From Variovorax sp. PAMC26660 (lineage in GTDB: Bacteria; Pseudomonadota; Gammaproteobacteria; Burkholderiales; Burkholderiaceae_C), in assembly GCF_014302995.1 (NCBI RefSeq), contig NZ_CP060295.1:620001-684000 (forward strand): a stretch of 64,000 bases of DNA. Reading direction: 5' to 3'. Below, one piece after another: positions 9,508 to 17,220 of this stretch (the first letter of the stretch is position 1; each line of letters begins with the position of its first letter). Both the position numbers and the translations under genes were made by a program. Below the pieces are notes generated by a model that worked only from the letters and a program-made list of their open reading frames with translations, was not told where the DNA came from and did no database searches.

Positions 9508-10173
9508 ATGGAGTCCTCCACCACCCGTTCGATCGTCGACGCGCTCACGAAAGCGATCGTCGAGCACCGGCTTCAGCCCGGCACCAAACTCGCCGAGCAG
9601 AAGCTGGCCGACCACTTCGGCGTGTCGCGCACCCTCGTGCGTCAGGCGCTGTTCCAGCTCTCGCAGAACAAGCTGATCCGGCTCGAACCCGCGCGCGGCG
9701 CCTTCGTTGCCGCGCCGGCCGTCGACGAAGCCAAGCAGGTGTTCGCGGTGCGCCGCATGCTCGAAGCCGAGATGACGCGCGAGTTCGTGCGCACCGTCAC
9801 GCCCGCCAAGATCAAGGCGCTCAAGGAACACGTCGCGCTTGAAAAATCCGCGGTGTCGGGCGAAGACATCTCCGGCCGCACCGAGCTGCTCGGCGACTTC
9901 CACGTACGCATGGCCGAGCTGATGGGCAACCAGGTGCTGGCGCAGATCCTCGGCGAGCTGATCTCGCGCTGCGCCCTCATCACGCTGATGTACCAGAGCA
10001 CCAGCGCGGCCGAGCATTCCAACGACGAGCACGCCGACATCGTGAAGGCGCTGGCCGCCCGCGACGAAGAGCGCGCCGTGCGCCTCATGACCGAACACCT
10101 GGAGCACGTCGAGGCCAACCTCACGTTCGACCGCAAGGTCCCCACCAACGACATCTCGCTCGCCCTGGCCTGA
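9508..10173 (+). CDS. GntR-family regulator, FCD subfamily (purine catabolism)
   Basis: 221-aa transcription factor with an N-terminal winged helix (IVEHRLQPGTKLAEQKLA, then GVSRTLVRQAL near residues 40-50) and an all-helical FCD effector domain carrying candidate metal/ligand residues (LGDFHVRMAEL, then HADIVKAL and HLEHVE). The ATG at 9508 starts the wHTH at the usual position. It heads the operon with puuE and uraD-allC and has a TGTATACA site 30 bp before its start. A purine intermediate such as urate, allantoin or allantoate is the likely effector; this is inference. Confidence 0.9.
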   Translation: MESSTTRSIVDALTKAIVEHRLQPGTKLAEQKLADHFGVSRTLVRQALFQLSQNKLIRLEPARGAFVAAPAVDEAKQVFAVRRMLEAEMTREFVRTVTPAKIKALKEHVALEKSAVSGEDISGRTELLGDFHVRMAELMGNQVLAQILGELISRCALITLMYQSTSAAEHSNDEHADIVKALAARDEERAVRLMTEHLEHVEANLTFDRKVPTNDISLALA

Positions 10174-10179
10174 ACACCC

Positions 10180-11145
10180 ATGACCGTCTACGACACCACC
10201 CTGCCCTATCCGCGCGACCTGATCGGCTACGGCCGCAACCCACCGCATGCGCAATGGCCCGGCGGTGCGCGCATCGCGGTGCAGTTCGTCCTCAACTACG
10301 AGGAAGGCGGCGAGAACGCCGTGATGCACGGCGACGCGGGTTCCGAACAGTTCCTCTCCGAGATGTTCAACCCGGCCAGCTACCCCGACCGGCACATCAG
10401 CATGGAAGGCATCTACGAGTACGGCTCGCGCGCCGGCGTGTGGCGCATCCTGCGCGAGTTCGAAAAGCGCGGCCTGCCTCTCACTGTGTTCGGCGTGGGC
10501 ATGGCGCTGCAGCGCTACCCCGAGCTGACCGCCGCCTTCAAGGAACTGGGCCACGAGATCGCCTGCCACGGCTGGCGGTGGATCCATTACCAGAACCTGG
10601 ACGAAGCCACCGAGCGCGAACACATGCGCCTGGGCATGGAAGCCATCGAAAAGCTCACCGGCGAACGCGCCCTCGGCTGGTACACCGGCCGCGACAGCCC
10701 GCGCACGCGCCGCCTGGTGGCGGACTACGGCGGCTTCGAATACGACAGCGACTACTACGGCGACGACCTGCCTTTCTGGATGAAGGTGCAAAAGACCGAC
10801 GGCAGCGTGGTGCCGCAGCTCATCGTGCCCTACACGCTCGACTGCAACGACATGCGCTTCGCGCTGCCGCAGGGCTACTCGCACGCCGATCCGTTCTTCC
10901 AGTACATGAAGGACACCTTCGACGCGCTGTACGCCGAAGGCGACGCCAACGGCGACAACAGCCCCAAGATGATGAGCATCGGTATGCACTGCCGCCTGCT
11001 CGGGCGGCCCGGCCGCATCACGGCGCTGCAGCGCTTCCTGGACCACATCGCACAGCATGACCGCGTGTGGGTCTGCCGCCGCGTCGACATCGCGCGGCAC
11101 TGGAAGCAGGCGCACCCCTTCGAATCGGCCGTCACCGGAAACTGA
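10180..11145 (+). CDS. puuE: Allantoinase PuuE (polysaccharide-deacetylase fold)
   Basis: 321-aa metal-independent allantoinase that opens allantoin to allantoate. It belongs to the NodB/polysaccharide deacetylase superfamily and is unrelated to AllB. Family markers are the N-terminal RDLIGYGRNPP near residue 14, the FVLNYEEGGE strand, LTVFGVGMALQRYPE and GHEIACHGWRW near residue 125. Start lies 6 bp after the gntR stop, so translation is probably coupled. It ends 2 bp before the uraD-allC start. Its reaction falls between the two activities of that fusion protein. Confidence 0.95.
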   Translation: MTVYDTTLPYPRDLIGYGRNPPHAQWPGGARIAVQFVLNYEEGGENAVMHGDAGSEQFLSEMFNPASYPDRHISMEGIYEYGSRAGVWRILREFEKRGLPLTVFGVGMALQRYPELTAAFKELGHEIACHGWRWIHYQNLDEATEREHMRLGMEAIEKLTGERALGWYTGRDSPRTRRLVADYGGFEYDSDYYGDDLPFWMKVQKTDGSVVPQLIVPYTLDCNDMRFALPQGYSHADPFFQYMKDTFDALYAEGDANGDNSPKMMSIGMHCRLLGRPGRITALQRFLDHIAQHDRVWVCRRVDIARHWKQAHPFESAVTGN

Positions 11146-11147
11146 CC

Positions 11148-12926
11148 ATGAGCCTCACCCTCGCCCAACTCAACGCCGCCGCGCCGGCCACGGCCGTCGC
11201 ACTGCTCGACGGCGTCTACGAGCACTCGCCGTGGATCGCGCAGCGCGCGCTGGCGCAACGGCCCTTTCGCACGCTCGCGCACCTCAAGCACGCGCTGGTG
11301 CAGGCGCTGGCCGCGGCTACAGCCGACGAGCAGATCGGCCTGATCCGCGCCCACCCGGAATTGGCAGGCAAGGCCATGGTCAGCAAGACGCTCACGGCCG
11401 AATCGACCAACGAGCAGAGCAAGGCCGGCCTGACCGACTGCACGCCCGAAGAGTTCGCGAAGATCCAGAAGCTCAACGCCGACTACAACGCGAAGTTCGG
11501 CTTTCCGTTCATCCTGGCGGTGCGTGGGCCGCGCGGCACGGGGCTCTCGAAGCGCGAGATCATCGACACCTTCGAGCGCCGGCTGTACAACCACCCGAGC
11601 TTCGAGCTGGGCGAGGCGCTGCGCAACATCCATCGCATCGCCGAAATCCGCCTGAACGACAAGTTCGCCGCCGACATCACGCTCGGCAACGATGTGTGGG
11701 ACTGGCAGGAGCAGCTCTCGGTGCACACCGACCCCGGCTATGCCGAGAAGGGCCAGCTCACCGTCACTTACCTCACCGACGCGCACCGCGCCTGCGCCGC
11801 GCAGATCAGCGCGTTGATGCGCGACGTAGGTTTCGACTCGGTGCACATCGATGCAGTCGGCAACGTGGTCGGCCGCTACGAAGCCACGCAGCCGGGCGCG
11901 CGCGCGCTGCTCACCGGCTCGCACTACGACACCGTGCGCAACGGCGGCAAGTACGACGGGCGCCTGGGCATCTTCGTGCCGATGGCCTGCGTGCGTGAAC
12001 TCAAGCGCCAAGGCCGGCGCCTGCCCTTCGCCTTCGAGGTGGTGGGCTTTGCCGAGGAAGAAGGCCAGCGCTACAAGGCCACCTTCCTGGGCTCGGGCGC
12101 GCTCATCGGTCACTTCGACCCGCGCTGGCTCGACCAGAAGGATGCCGACGGCATCACCATGCGCGAGGCCATGCAGCACGCGGGCCTGAAACAGGAAGAC
12201 ATCCCGAAGATCCAGCGCGATCCCGCGCGCTACCTGGGGTTTGTCGAAGTGCACATCGAACAGGGTCCGGTGCTCACCGAGCTTGATCTGCCACTGGGCA
12301 TCGTCACGTCCATCAACGGCAGCGTGCGCTATGTGGGAGAAGTGATCGGCATGGCCAGCCATGCCGGCACGACGCCGATGGACCGCCGCCGCGACGCGGC
12401 CGCTGCCGTGGCCGAGCTGATTCTCTTCACCGAGCAACGCGCGGCGAAAGACGGCGATTCGGTCGGCACCGTTGGCATGCTCGAAGTGCCCAGCGGCTCC
12501 ATCAACGTGGTGCCGGGGCGCTGCAAGTTCAGCCTGGACCTGCGCGCGCCCAACAACGCGCAGCGCGACGCGCTGGCCACCGACGTGGTGAATGCACTGA
12601 AGGACATCTGCGAGCGCCGCGGCGTGCGCTGCGAGCTGGAAGAAACGATGCGCGCCGCCGCCGCGCCAAGCGCGCCGGCCTGGCAGCAACGCTGGGAAAA
12701 GGCCGTCGACGCGCTAGGCATTCCGTTGTTCCGCATGCCCAGCGGCGCCGGCCATGACGCGATGAAGCTGCACGAGGTGATGCCACAAGCGATGCTCTTC
12801 GTGCGCGGCATCAACTCGGGCATCAGCCACAACCCGCTCGAATCGAGCACCAACGACGACATCCAGCTCGCCGTGCAGGCTTTCCAGCTGCTGCTGGACA
12901 ACCTCGCGACCGAACAAGCCCACTGA
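11148..12926 (+). CDS. Fused OHCU decarboxylase (UraD) and allantoate amidohydrolase
   Basis: 592 aa with two complete domains. Residues 1-170 are UraD, which decarboxylates OHCU to S-allantoin: catalytic His68 in HPELAGK, the STNEQ motif at 85-89 and KFGFPF at 115-120. Residues 180-592 are an M20-type allantoate amidohydrolase: His258 in GSHYDT, the KYDG Asp near 269, the Glu pair in FAEEEGQRY near 302, HIEQGPV and a C-terminal SHNPLE. The start at 11148 overlaps no upstream coding sequence and gives the natural UraD N-terminus. The two steps it carries are separated by PuuE, encoded just upstream. It lies in the gntR-puuE operon. Confidence 0.92.
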   Translation: MSLTLAQLNAAAPATAVALLDGVYEHSPWIAQRALAQRPFRTLAHLKHALVQALAAATADEQIGLIRAHPELAGKAMVSKTLTAESTNEQSKAGLTDCTPEEFAKIQKLNADYNAKFGFPFILAVRGPRGTGLSKREIIDTFERRLYNHPSFELGEALRNIHRIAEIRLNDKFAADITLGNDVWDWQEQLSVHTDPGYAEKGQLTVTYLTDAHRACAAQISALMRDVGFDSVHIDAVGNVVGRYEATQPGARALLTGSHYDTVRNGGKYDGRLGIFVPMACVRELKRQGRRLPFAFEVVGFAEEEGQRYKATFLGSGALIGHFDPRWLDQKDADGITMREAMQHAGLKQEDIPKIQRDPARYLGFVEVHIEQGPVLTELDLPLGIVTSINGSVRYVGEVIGMASHAGTTPMDRRRDAAAAVAELILFTEQRAAKDGDSVGTVGMLEVPSGSINVVPGRCKFSLDLRAPNNAQRDALATDVVNALKDICERRGVRCELEETMRAAAAPSAPAWQQRWEKAVDALGIPLFRMPSGAGHDAMKLHEVMPQAMLFVRGINSGISHNPLESSTNDDIQLAVQAFQLLLDNLATEQAH

Positions 12927-12943
12927 TTCACAGAAGAACAACC

Positions 12944-14170
12944 ATGACCGACTACACGAAGCTCGACGCCTGGATCGACGCCCACTTCGACGAAGAAGTG
13001 CAGTTCCTGCAGCAACTGGTGCGCGTGCCCACCGACACACCGCCCGGCAACAACGCACCGCACGCCGAACGCACGGCCGAGCTGCTGAAAGACTTCGGCC
13101 TGGACGCCGAGAAGCACGCCGTGCCCGCACAGGACGTGAAGGACTACGGCCTCGAATCGATCACCAACCTGATCGTGCGCCGCAAGTACGGCAACAACGG
13201 CCTGACTGTGGCGCTCAACGCGCATGGCGACGTGGTGCCCCCGGGCGAAGGCTGGACGCATGACCCCTACGGCGGCGAGATCGCCGACGGCAGCCTCTAC
13301 GGCCGCGCCGCCGCAGTCAGCAAGAGCGACTTCGCCAGCTTCACCTTCGCGCTGCGCGCGCTCGAAGCGGTCGCCAAGCCGACCAAGGGCAGCGTCGAGC
13401 TGCATTTCACCTACGACGAAGAATTCGGCGGCATCCTCGGCCCGGGCTGGCTGCTCAAGAACGGCCTGACCAAGCCCGACCTGATGATCGCGGCCGGCTT
13501 CAGCTACGAAGTGGTCACCGCGCACAACGGCTGCCTGCAGATGGAAGTGACGGTGCACGGCAAGATGGCCCATGCGGCCATCCCGACCTCCGGCGTCGAT
13601 GCGCTGCAGGGCGCGGTGAAGATCCTGAACGCGCTCTATGCGCAGAACACGCTCTACCAGCAGGTGACGTCGAAGGTCGAGGGCATCACGCACCCCTACC
13701 TCAACGTCGGCCGCATCGAAGGCGGCACCAACACCAACGTGGTGCCCGGCAAGGTGGTGTTCAAGCTCGACCGCCGCATGATTCCCGAAGAGAACCCGGT
13801 CGAAGTCGAGGCCACGATCCGCAAGGTGATTGCCGATGCCGCCGCCGAGAGCGCAGGCATTACGGTCGACATCAAGCGCCTGCTGCTGGCCAATTCGATG
13901 AAGCCGCTCGCGGGCAACAAGCCGCTGGTCGATGCGATCCAGAAGCACGGCGGCGAACTGTTCGGCGAGCCGATCAAGGCCATGGGCACGCCGCTGTACA
14001 CCGACGTTCGCCTCTACGGCGAAGCCGGCATTCCCGGCGTGATCTACGGCGCCGGCCCGCGCACCGTGCTCGAATCGCACGCCAAGCGCAGCGACGAGCG
14101 CGTGGTGCTGGAAGATCTGCGCCGCGCAACGAAGGTCATTGCGCGCACGCTGAGCGATCTGCTGGCCTGA
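12944..14170 (+). CDS. M20-family amidohydrolase/peptidase
   Basis: 408-aa ArgE/DapE/ACY1-type zinc hydrolase. Metal ligands are seen in LNAHGDVVPPG near residue 92 (His, Asp), in TYDEEFGG near 155 (Glu pair) and in a C-terminal conserved block ending ESHAKRSDE. A dimerisation domain lies between. It starts 17 bp after uraD-allC with the same polarity, so it belongs to the purine operon. The substrate is unknown. Ureidoglycolate/ureidoglycine-type or carbamoyl-amino-acid substrates are possible because no dedicated ureidoglycolate enzyme is seen in the window. Confidence 0.85.
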   Translation: MTDYTKLDAWIDAHFDEEVQFLQQLVRVPTDTPPGNNAPHAERTAELLKDFGLDAEKHAVPAQDVKDYGLESITNLIVRRKYGNNGLTVALNAHGDVVPPGEGWTHDPYGGEIADGSLYGRAAAVSKSDFASFTFALRALEAVAKPTKGSVELHFTYDEEFGGILGPGWLLKNGLTKPDLMIAAGFSYEVVTAHNGCLQMEVTVHGKMAHAAIPTSGVDALQGAVKILNALYAQNTLYQQVTSKVEGITHPYLNVGRIEGGTNTNVVPGKVVFKLDRRMIPEENPVEVEATIRKVIADAAAESAGITVDIKRLLLANSMKPLAGNKPLVDAIQKHGGELFGEPIKAMGTPLYTDVRLYGEAGIPGVIYGAGPRTVLESHAKRSDERVVLEDLRRATKVIARTLSDLLA

Positions 14171-14184
14171 CCCTGGCCAGGTCG

Positions 14185-14203
14185 CCCGGCCAGCCCGGCC
14201 GGG
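14185..14203 (+). terminator. Weak GC-rich stem-loop after purine operon
   Basis: A perfect 7-bp stem (CCCGGCC and GGCCGGG, 5-nt loop) lies between the convergent M20 gene and the small gene at 14219. No T-tract follows, so intrinsic termination is uncertain. Confidence 0.3.
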
Positions 14204-14218
14204 TCAACTCGCCCGTCT

Positions 14219-14638
14219 TCAGCGACCCACAGTCGACCAGACCGCAGCCCGGCAACCCGGCTGGTCGCGCGGATGCAGCACATTGCAGTTCTGCAACGCG
14301 AGCTTCTGCATGTCGCTGAGCCGTGGCCCGTCGCGCTGCTGCGGCGCCTCCCAGCGCGGCCCGTAGGGATCGGGCTGCCATTGGGGTGCGGGCACCGGAA
14401 CCGGCACGGGCACATAGCGCTGCGGTGCTTCACCCCAGCCATAGCGGCGGTCGTATTCACGCCGCTCGTGGCGGCCGCTGCGATCGTTCTGAAGCCGCCA
14501 CATGCAGCTGTTGAAGTCGACGCCGGAACGGCCGCTGGCGCAGTACCTGCGATCGCTTTCGTAGACGTCCATGTCGCGCTGGGCGAAGGCGGCAACGGCG
14601 TTCAAACCCAGGAAGGCCAGGAGAACCAGTTTTTTCAT
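14219..14638 (-). CDS. Small secreted protein of unknown function
   Basis: 139 aa with a clear signal peptide (MKKLVLLAFLGLNAVAAFA, cleavage likely before Gln). The mature part has four Cys (CASG, SCMW, NCNV, GCRA), which could form two disulfides, and a central VPVPVPVPAP stretch followed by aromatic and charged residues. A start 12 bp further upstream (14650) is possible but adds four residues before the signal peptide. I do not recognise a named family; the pattern fits small periplasmic or outer-surface proteins common in Burkholderiales. Confidence 0.7.
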   Translation of the reverse strand: MKKLVLLAFLGLNAVAAFAQRDMDVYESDRRYCASGRSGVDFNSCMWRLQNDRSGRHERREYDRRYGWGEAPQRYVPVPVPVPAPQWQPDPYGPRWEAPQQRDGPRLSDMQKLALQNCNVLHPRDQPGCRAAVWSTVGR

Positions 14639-14774
14639 AGATCGGACCACAGGTTCGTTGATGAAGAGCGGCCGGGCCGGGCCCGCCGCAATGACTGTAT
14701 TTTGCCCTCGTGGACCCGCGACCCAACGTACGGGTTCATCGCACCACTGTTCGTGCTGTCTTCAAGCGCGAAAT

Positions 14775-15029
14775 TCACTCCTTGCCCCATCGCCACTTCG
14801 GCGGCTCGCCCTTCAGCCAGCAGATGGCCACGAGAACGGCACTCAGGCCAACGGTCGCCAGAAAGAAAGTGAAGGGCGCGCGGTCGGGCCGGATCCGCCA
14901 TACCGCCGCGCCCAGCAGGGCGAAGTAGCCCAGCATCACAGCCCAGCCCTGCCAGCGCGTCGGCACACCCCAACCCCAGCCATAGCGCTTGGCGGGGAAC
15001 CAATAGTCCTTCGGCGTGCGAGATGTCAT
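14775..15029 (-). CDS. Small two-helix membrane protein
   Basis: 84 aa. A polar aromatic-rich N-terminus (YWFPAKRYGWGWG) is followed by two predicted membrane helices (WQGWAVMLGYFALLGAAVW and FTFFLATVGLSAVLVAICW) and a short KGEPPKWRWG tail. This arrangement is familiar from small uncharacterised inner-membrane proteins of proteobacteria. A start at 15092 is also open, but the 15029 ATG is preceded by AGGAC and gives a natural N-terminus. No function can be assigned. Confidence 0.7.
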   Translation of the reverse strand: MTSRTPKDYWFPAKRYGWGWGVPTRWQGWAVMLGYFALLGAAVWRIRPDRAPFTFFLATVGLSAVLVAICWLKGEPPKWRWGKE

Positions 15030-15205
15030 GGGAAAGTCCTGCCGGCTCAACATGCGTACAGGGTAGCGCCAGTGGAACGCGCGTGGGCTCATGAAATCTT
15101 CAGGTGTGGGGGAACTGCGCGCGGTCTCTTGCTCGCGGTTTCATCGCCGCGTCACAGCCCGAATCCAGACTCGGCGGCTTCTCCTGCCTCGAAAACCCGA
15201 GCGTG

Positions 15206-15231
15206 ACGGCCAGCGACCTGCTGGCCGTTTT
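15206..15231. promoter_or_regulatory. Perfect stem-loop with T-run just before the PHP lipoprotein start
   Basis: A 9-bp perfect stem (ACGGCCAGC and GCTGGCCGT, 5-nt loop) is followed by TTTTC. It ends 14 bases before the ATG at 15245. It looks like an intrinsic terminator or attenuator lying in the leader of the downstream gene. Confidence 0.55.
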
Positions 15232-15244
15232 CGCGTCTGCCCTC

Positions 15245-16981
15245 ATGAAATCCGCTTTCCTGCTTCCTTCCGTTTCAACGCCCCTCACGGTTTCCCTCGC
15301 ACTCGCCACCGTCCTGCTCGCCAGTTGCGGCGGCGGGTCCGATGGCGGCATGCCGTTCTTCGGTTTTCCTGCGGCTCCGGTGGCCTCAGCGCCGCCTGTC
15401 GCGCCTGCTGACCCGGAACCGGCCGCCAAGCCCGGCCGCTGGACGGTGGGCGACCTGCACATCCACACCATCCAGTCGGACGACACGCAGCAGGTCTCCA
15501 CGCTGGACCAGGTGCTGGCGCTGGCCTTCGACCGCTTCGGGCTCGACTGGGCGACCCTCTCGAACCATCTGCGCGAGTCTTCCTACGACAACGACGGCAA
15601 CACGCTCCCCGCAGCGATCTCGTTCCCACGGTTCGACGGCAACGACAAGCCGCTCCCGCCGGTGATCCCGTTTTCAACGGGCATGGCAATGTACGAAGTG
15701 CCGCGCATCAAGGCACTGCAAGCCAGCGGCAAGTACGCGGACAAGACGATCTTCTCGTCCTTCGAGTGGGACATGCCCACGCATGACCACGGCAACGTCG
15801 GCATCCTGACCGACAACCCGATGTCGGACGCCGCGCTCAAGGCCGTGAGCCAGTTCGAGTACCTCTTCACCACCCGCGACCCGGTGATGTTCCCGGCCGA
15901 CGACGTGGCGGCCTGGAACGCAAAGGACGCACGGGCCAACGCCACCCATGAGGACGTGCTCAAAGCCATCGCCTGGCTCAAGAAGAACTATCCCGACACG
16001 AGCTACCTGCAGATCAACCACCCGTCGCGCAACGTCGGCAAGTACACGATCGCCCAACTGCGCGAAATGAACGACGCCGCGCCCAACATCGTGTTCTCGC
16101 TCGAAGGCATGGTCGGCAACCAGATGGAGGGAAACCGGGGCGGCTACGTCAGCGCATACATCCCCGCCAACCTGCCCTCGCGCACTTACGGCGGCGTCGA
16201 CTACCTCGTGGCCAATCTCGGTGGCACCTGGGACGCCTTGCTCTCCGAAGGCCGCCGCATCTGGAACGTGGCGGATTCGGACTATCACTTCACCACCTCC
16301 AAAGGCCTCTACGCCAGCGGCTATGCGCCCGGCGAGTACGCCAAGAACCACCTGTGGGGCGACATCAAGGACCCGAAGTCGCTGCTCGCGGCCTTCCGCG
16401 CAGGCAAGCTCTTCGCGGTCAACGGCGACCTGATCAACGCGCTCGACTTCAAGGTGCAGAGTGCGAAATCCACCGGCGAGATGGGCTCGGAAGTGGCTGC
16501 TAACGCAGGCGAAGACCTGAAGATCACCATTCGCTTCAAGAGCCCCGAGCGCAACAACTTCGAGTACCACCTCGGCAGCGGCGTCTACGCCAACGTGAAG
16601 CCGGTGGTCGACCACGTCGACCTGATCGCCGGTGACGTGACCGGCCCTGAAACCCCGGGCACACCGGGCTACTCGCGCGCCAACAACCCGTCGACCCGCG
16701 TGCTCAAGCGCTTCACGCGCGCCGACTGGAAGCTCGACGCCGACGGCTACTTCGCGATCAGCTACACCGTGAAAGCCGGACGCAACCAGTACTTCCGCCT
16801 GCGAGGCACCAACTTGGGGACGGACGTTGCGAACGAGACATCGAACGGCGAGCCCTTGCCCGATACCGAGCTGACGGTGGGTGCCGAACCGGTCAAGGGT
16901 TTCAACGCCATCAATGCCCGCAACTACGCCGACCTGTGGTTCTACTCAAACCCGGTTTTCGTGAAGGTCGCCGCGCTGTAG
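15245..16981 (+). CDS. PHP-domain phosphoesterase-like lipoprotein
   Basis: 578 aa. The signal peptide ends in a lipobox LLASC near residue 30, followed by Gly/Ser and Pro/Ala linkers, so the protein is probably lipid-anchored in the envelope. The PHP metal-binding fold begins with GDLHIHT near residue 67; further ligands are likely in LSNHLRES, INHPSR and VADSDYHF. The last 150 residues form a beta-rich domain. The start at 15245 was chosen because it gives a signal peptide; the longer open frame does not. The substrate is unknown. A factor-independent terminator follows at 17018. Confidence 0.8.
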   Translation: MKSAFLLPSVSTPLTVSLALATVLLASCGGGSDGGMPFFGFPAAPVASAPPVAPADPEPAAKPGRWTVGDLHIHTIQSDDTQQVSTLDQVLALAFDRFGLDWATLSNHLRESSYDNDGNTLPAAISFPRFDGNDKPLPPVIPFSTGMAMYEVPRIKALQASGKYADKTIFSSFEWDMPTHDHGNVGILTDNPMSDAALKAVSQFEYLFTTRDPVMFPADDVAAWNAKDARANATHEDVLKAIAWLKKNYPDTSYLQINHPSRNVGKYTIAQLREMNDAAPNIVFSLEGMVGNQMEGNRGGYVSAYIPANLPSRTYGGVDYLVANLGGTWDALLSEGRRIWNVADSDYHFTTSKGLYASGYAPGEYAKNHLWGDIKDPKSLLAAFRAGKLFAVNGDLINALDFKVQSAKSTGEMGSEVAANAGEDLKITIRFKSPERNNFEYHLGSGVYANVKPVVDHVDLIAGDVTGPETPGTPGYSRANNPSTRVLKRFTRADWKLDADGYFAISYTVKAGRNQYFRLRGTNLGTDVANETSNGEPLPDTELTVGAEPVKGFNAINARNYADLWFYSNPVFVKVAAL

Positions 16982-17017
16982 GCCATCTCTCTTTGCCGCT
17001 GGTTCTCCAGCGCACAA

Positions 17018-17052
17018 GGCGCCATGACCCTTGCGGGACATGGCGCTTTTTT
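17018..17052 (+). terminator. Intrinsic terminator after the PHP lipoprotein gene
   Basis: An 8-bp perfect stem (GCGCCATG and CATGGCGC) is followed directly by TTTTTT. It lies 37 bp after the PHP gene stop. Confidence 0.85.
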
Positions 17053-17128
17053 CTTTGTCTTGCCCTCGCCGTGCATCAGGGAATCTACGGATATATGATT
17101 CCTCGAATGGTCTTGATTGCGTGCAGTT

Positions 17129-17140
17129 TTTGTATACAAA
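17129..17140. promoter_or_regulatory. TTTGTATACAAA palindrome upstream of NCS1 permease
   Basis: A perfect 12-bp palindrome containing TGTATACA, 80 bp before the permease start, in an AT-richer promoter-like stretch. Same motif family as the puuD, uraH/gntR and NCS2 sites. Confidence 0.65.
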
Positions 17141-17220
17141 TAACGCACTCGAAAAGCCGGCGCGAAATTTGCGTCAAAACGGGCTCCCAAAACCCAACTT
17201 AACTCGCACGAGGAAAGACC

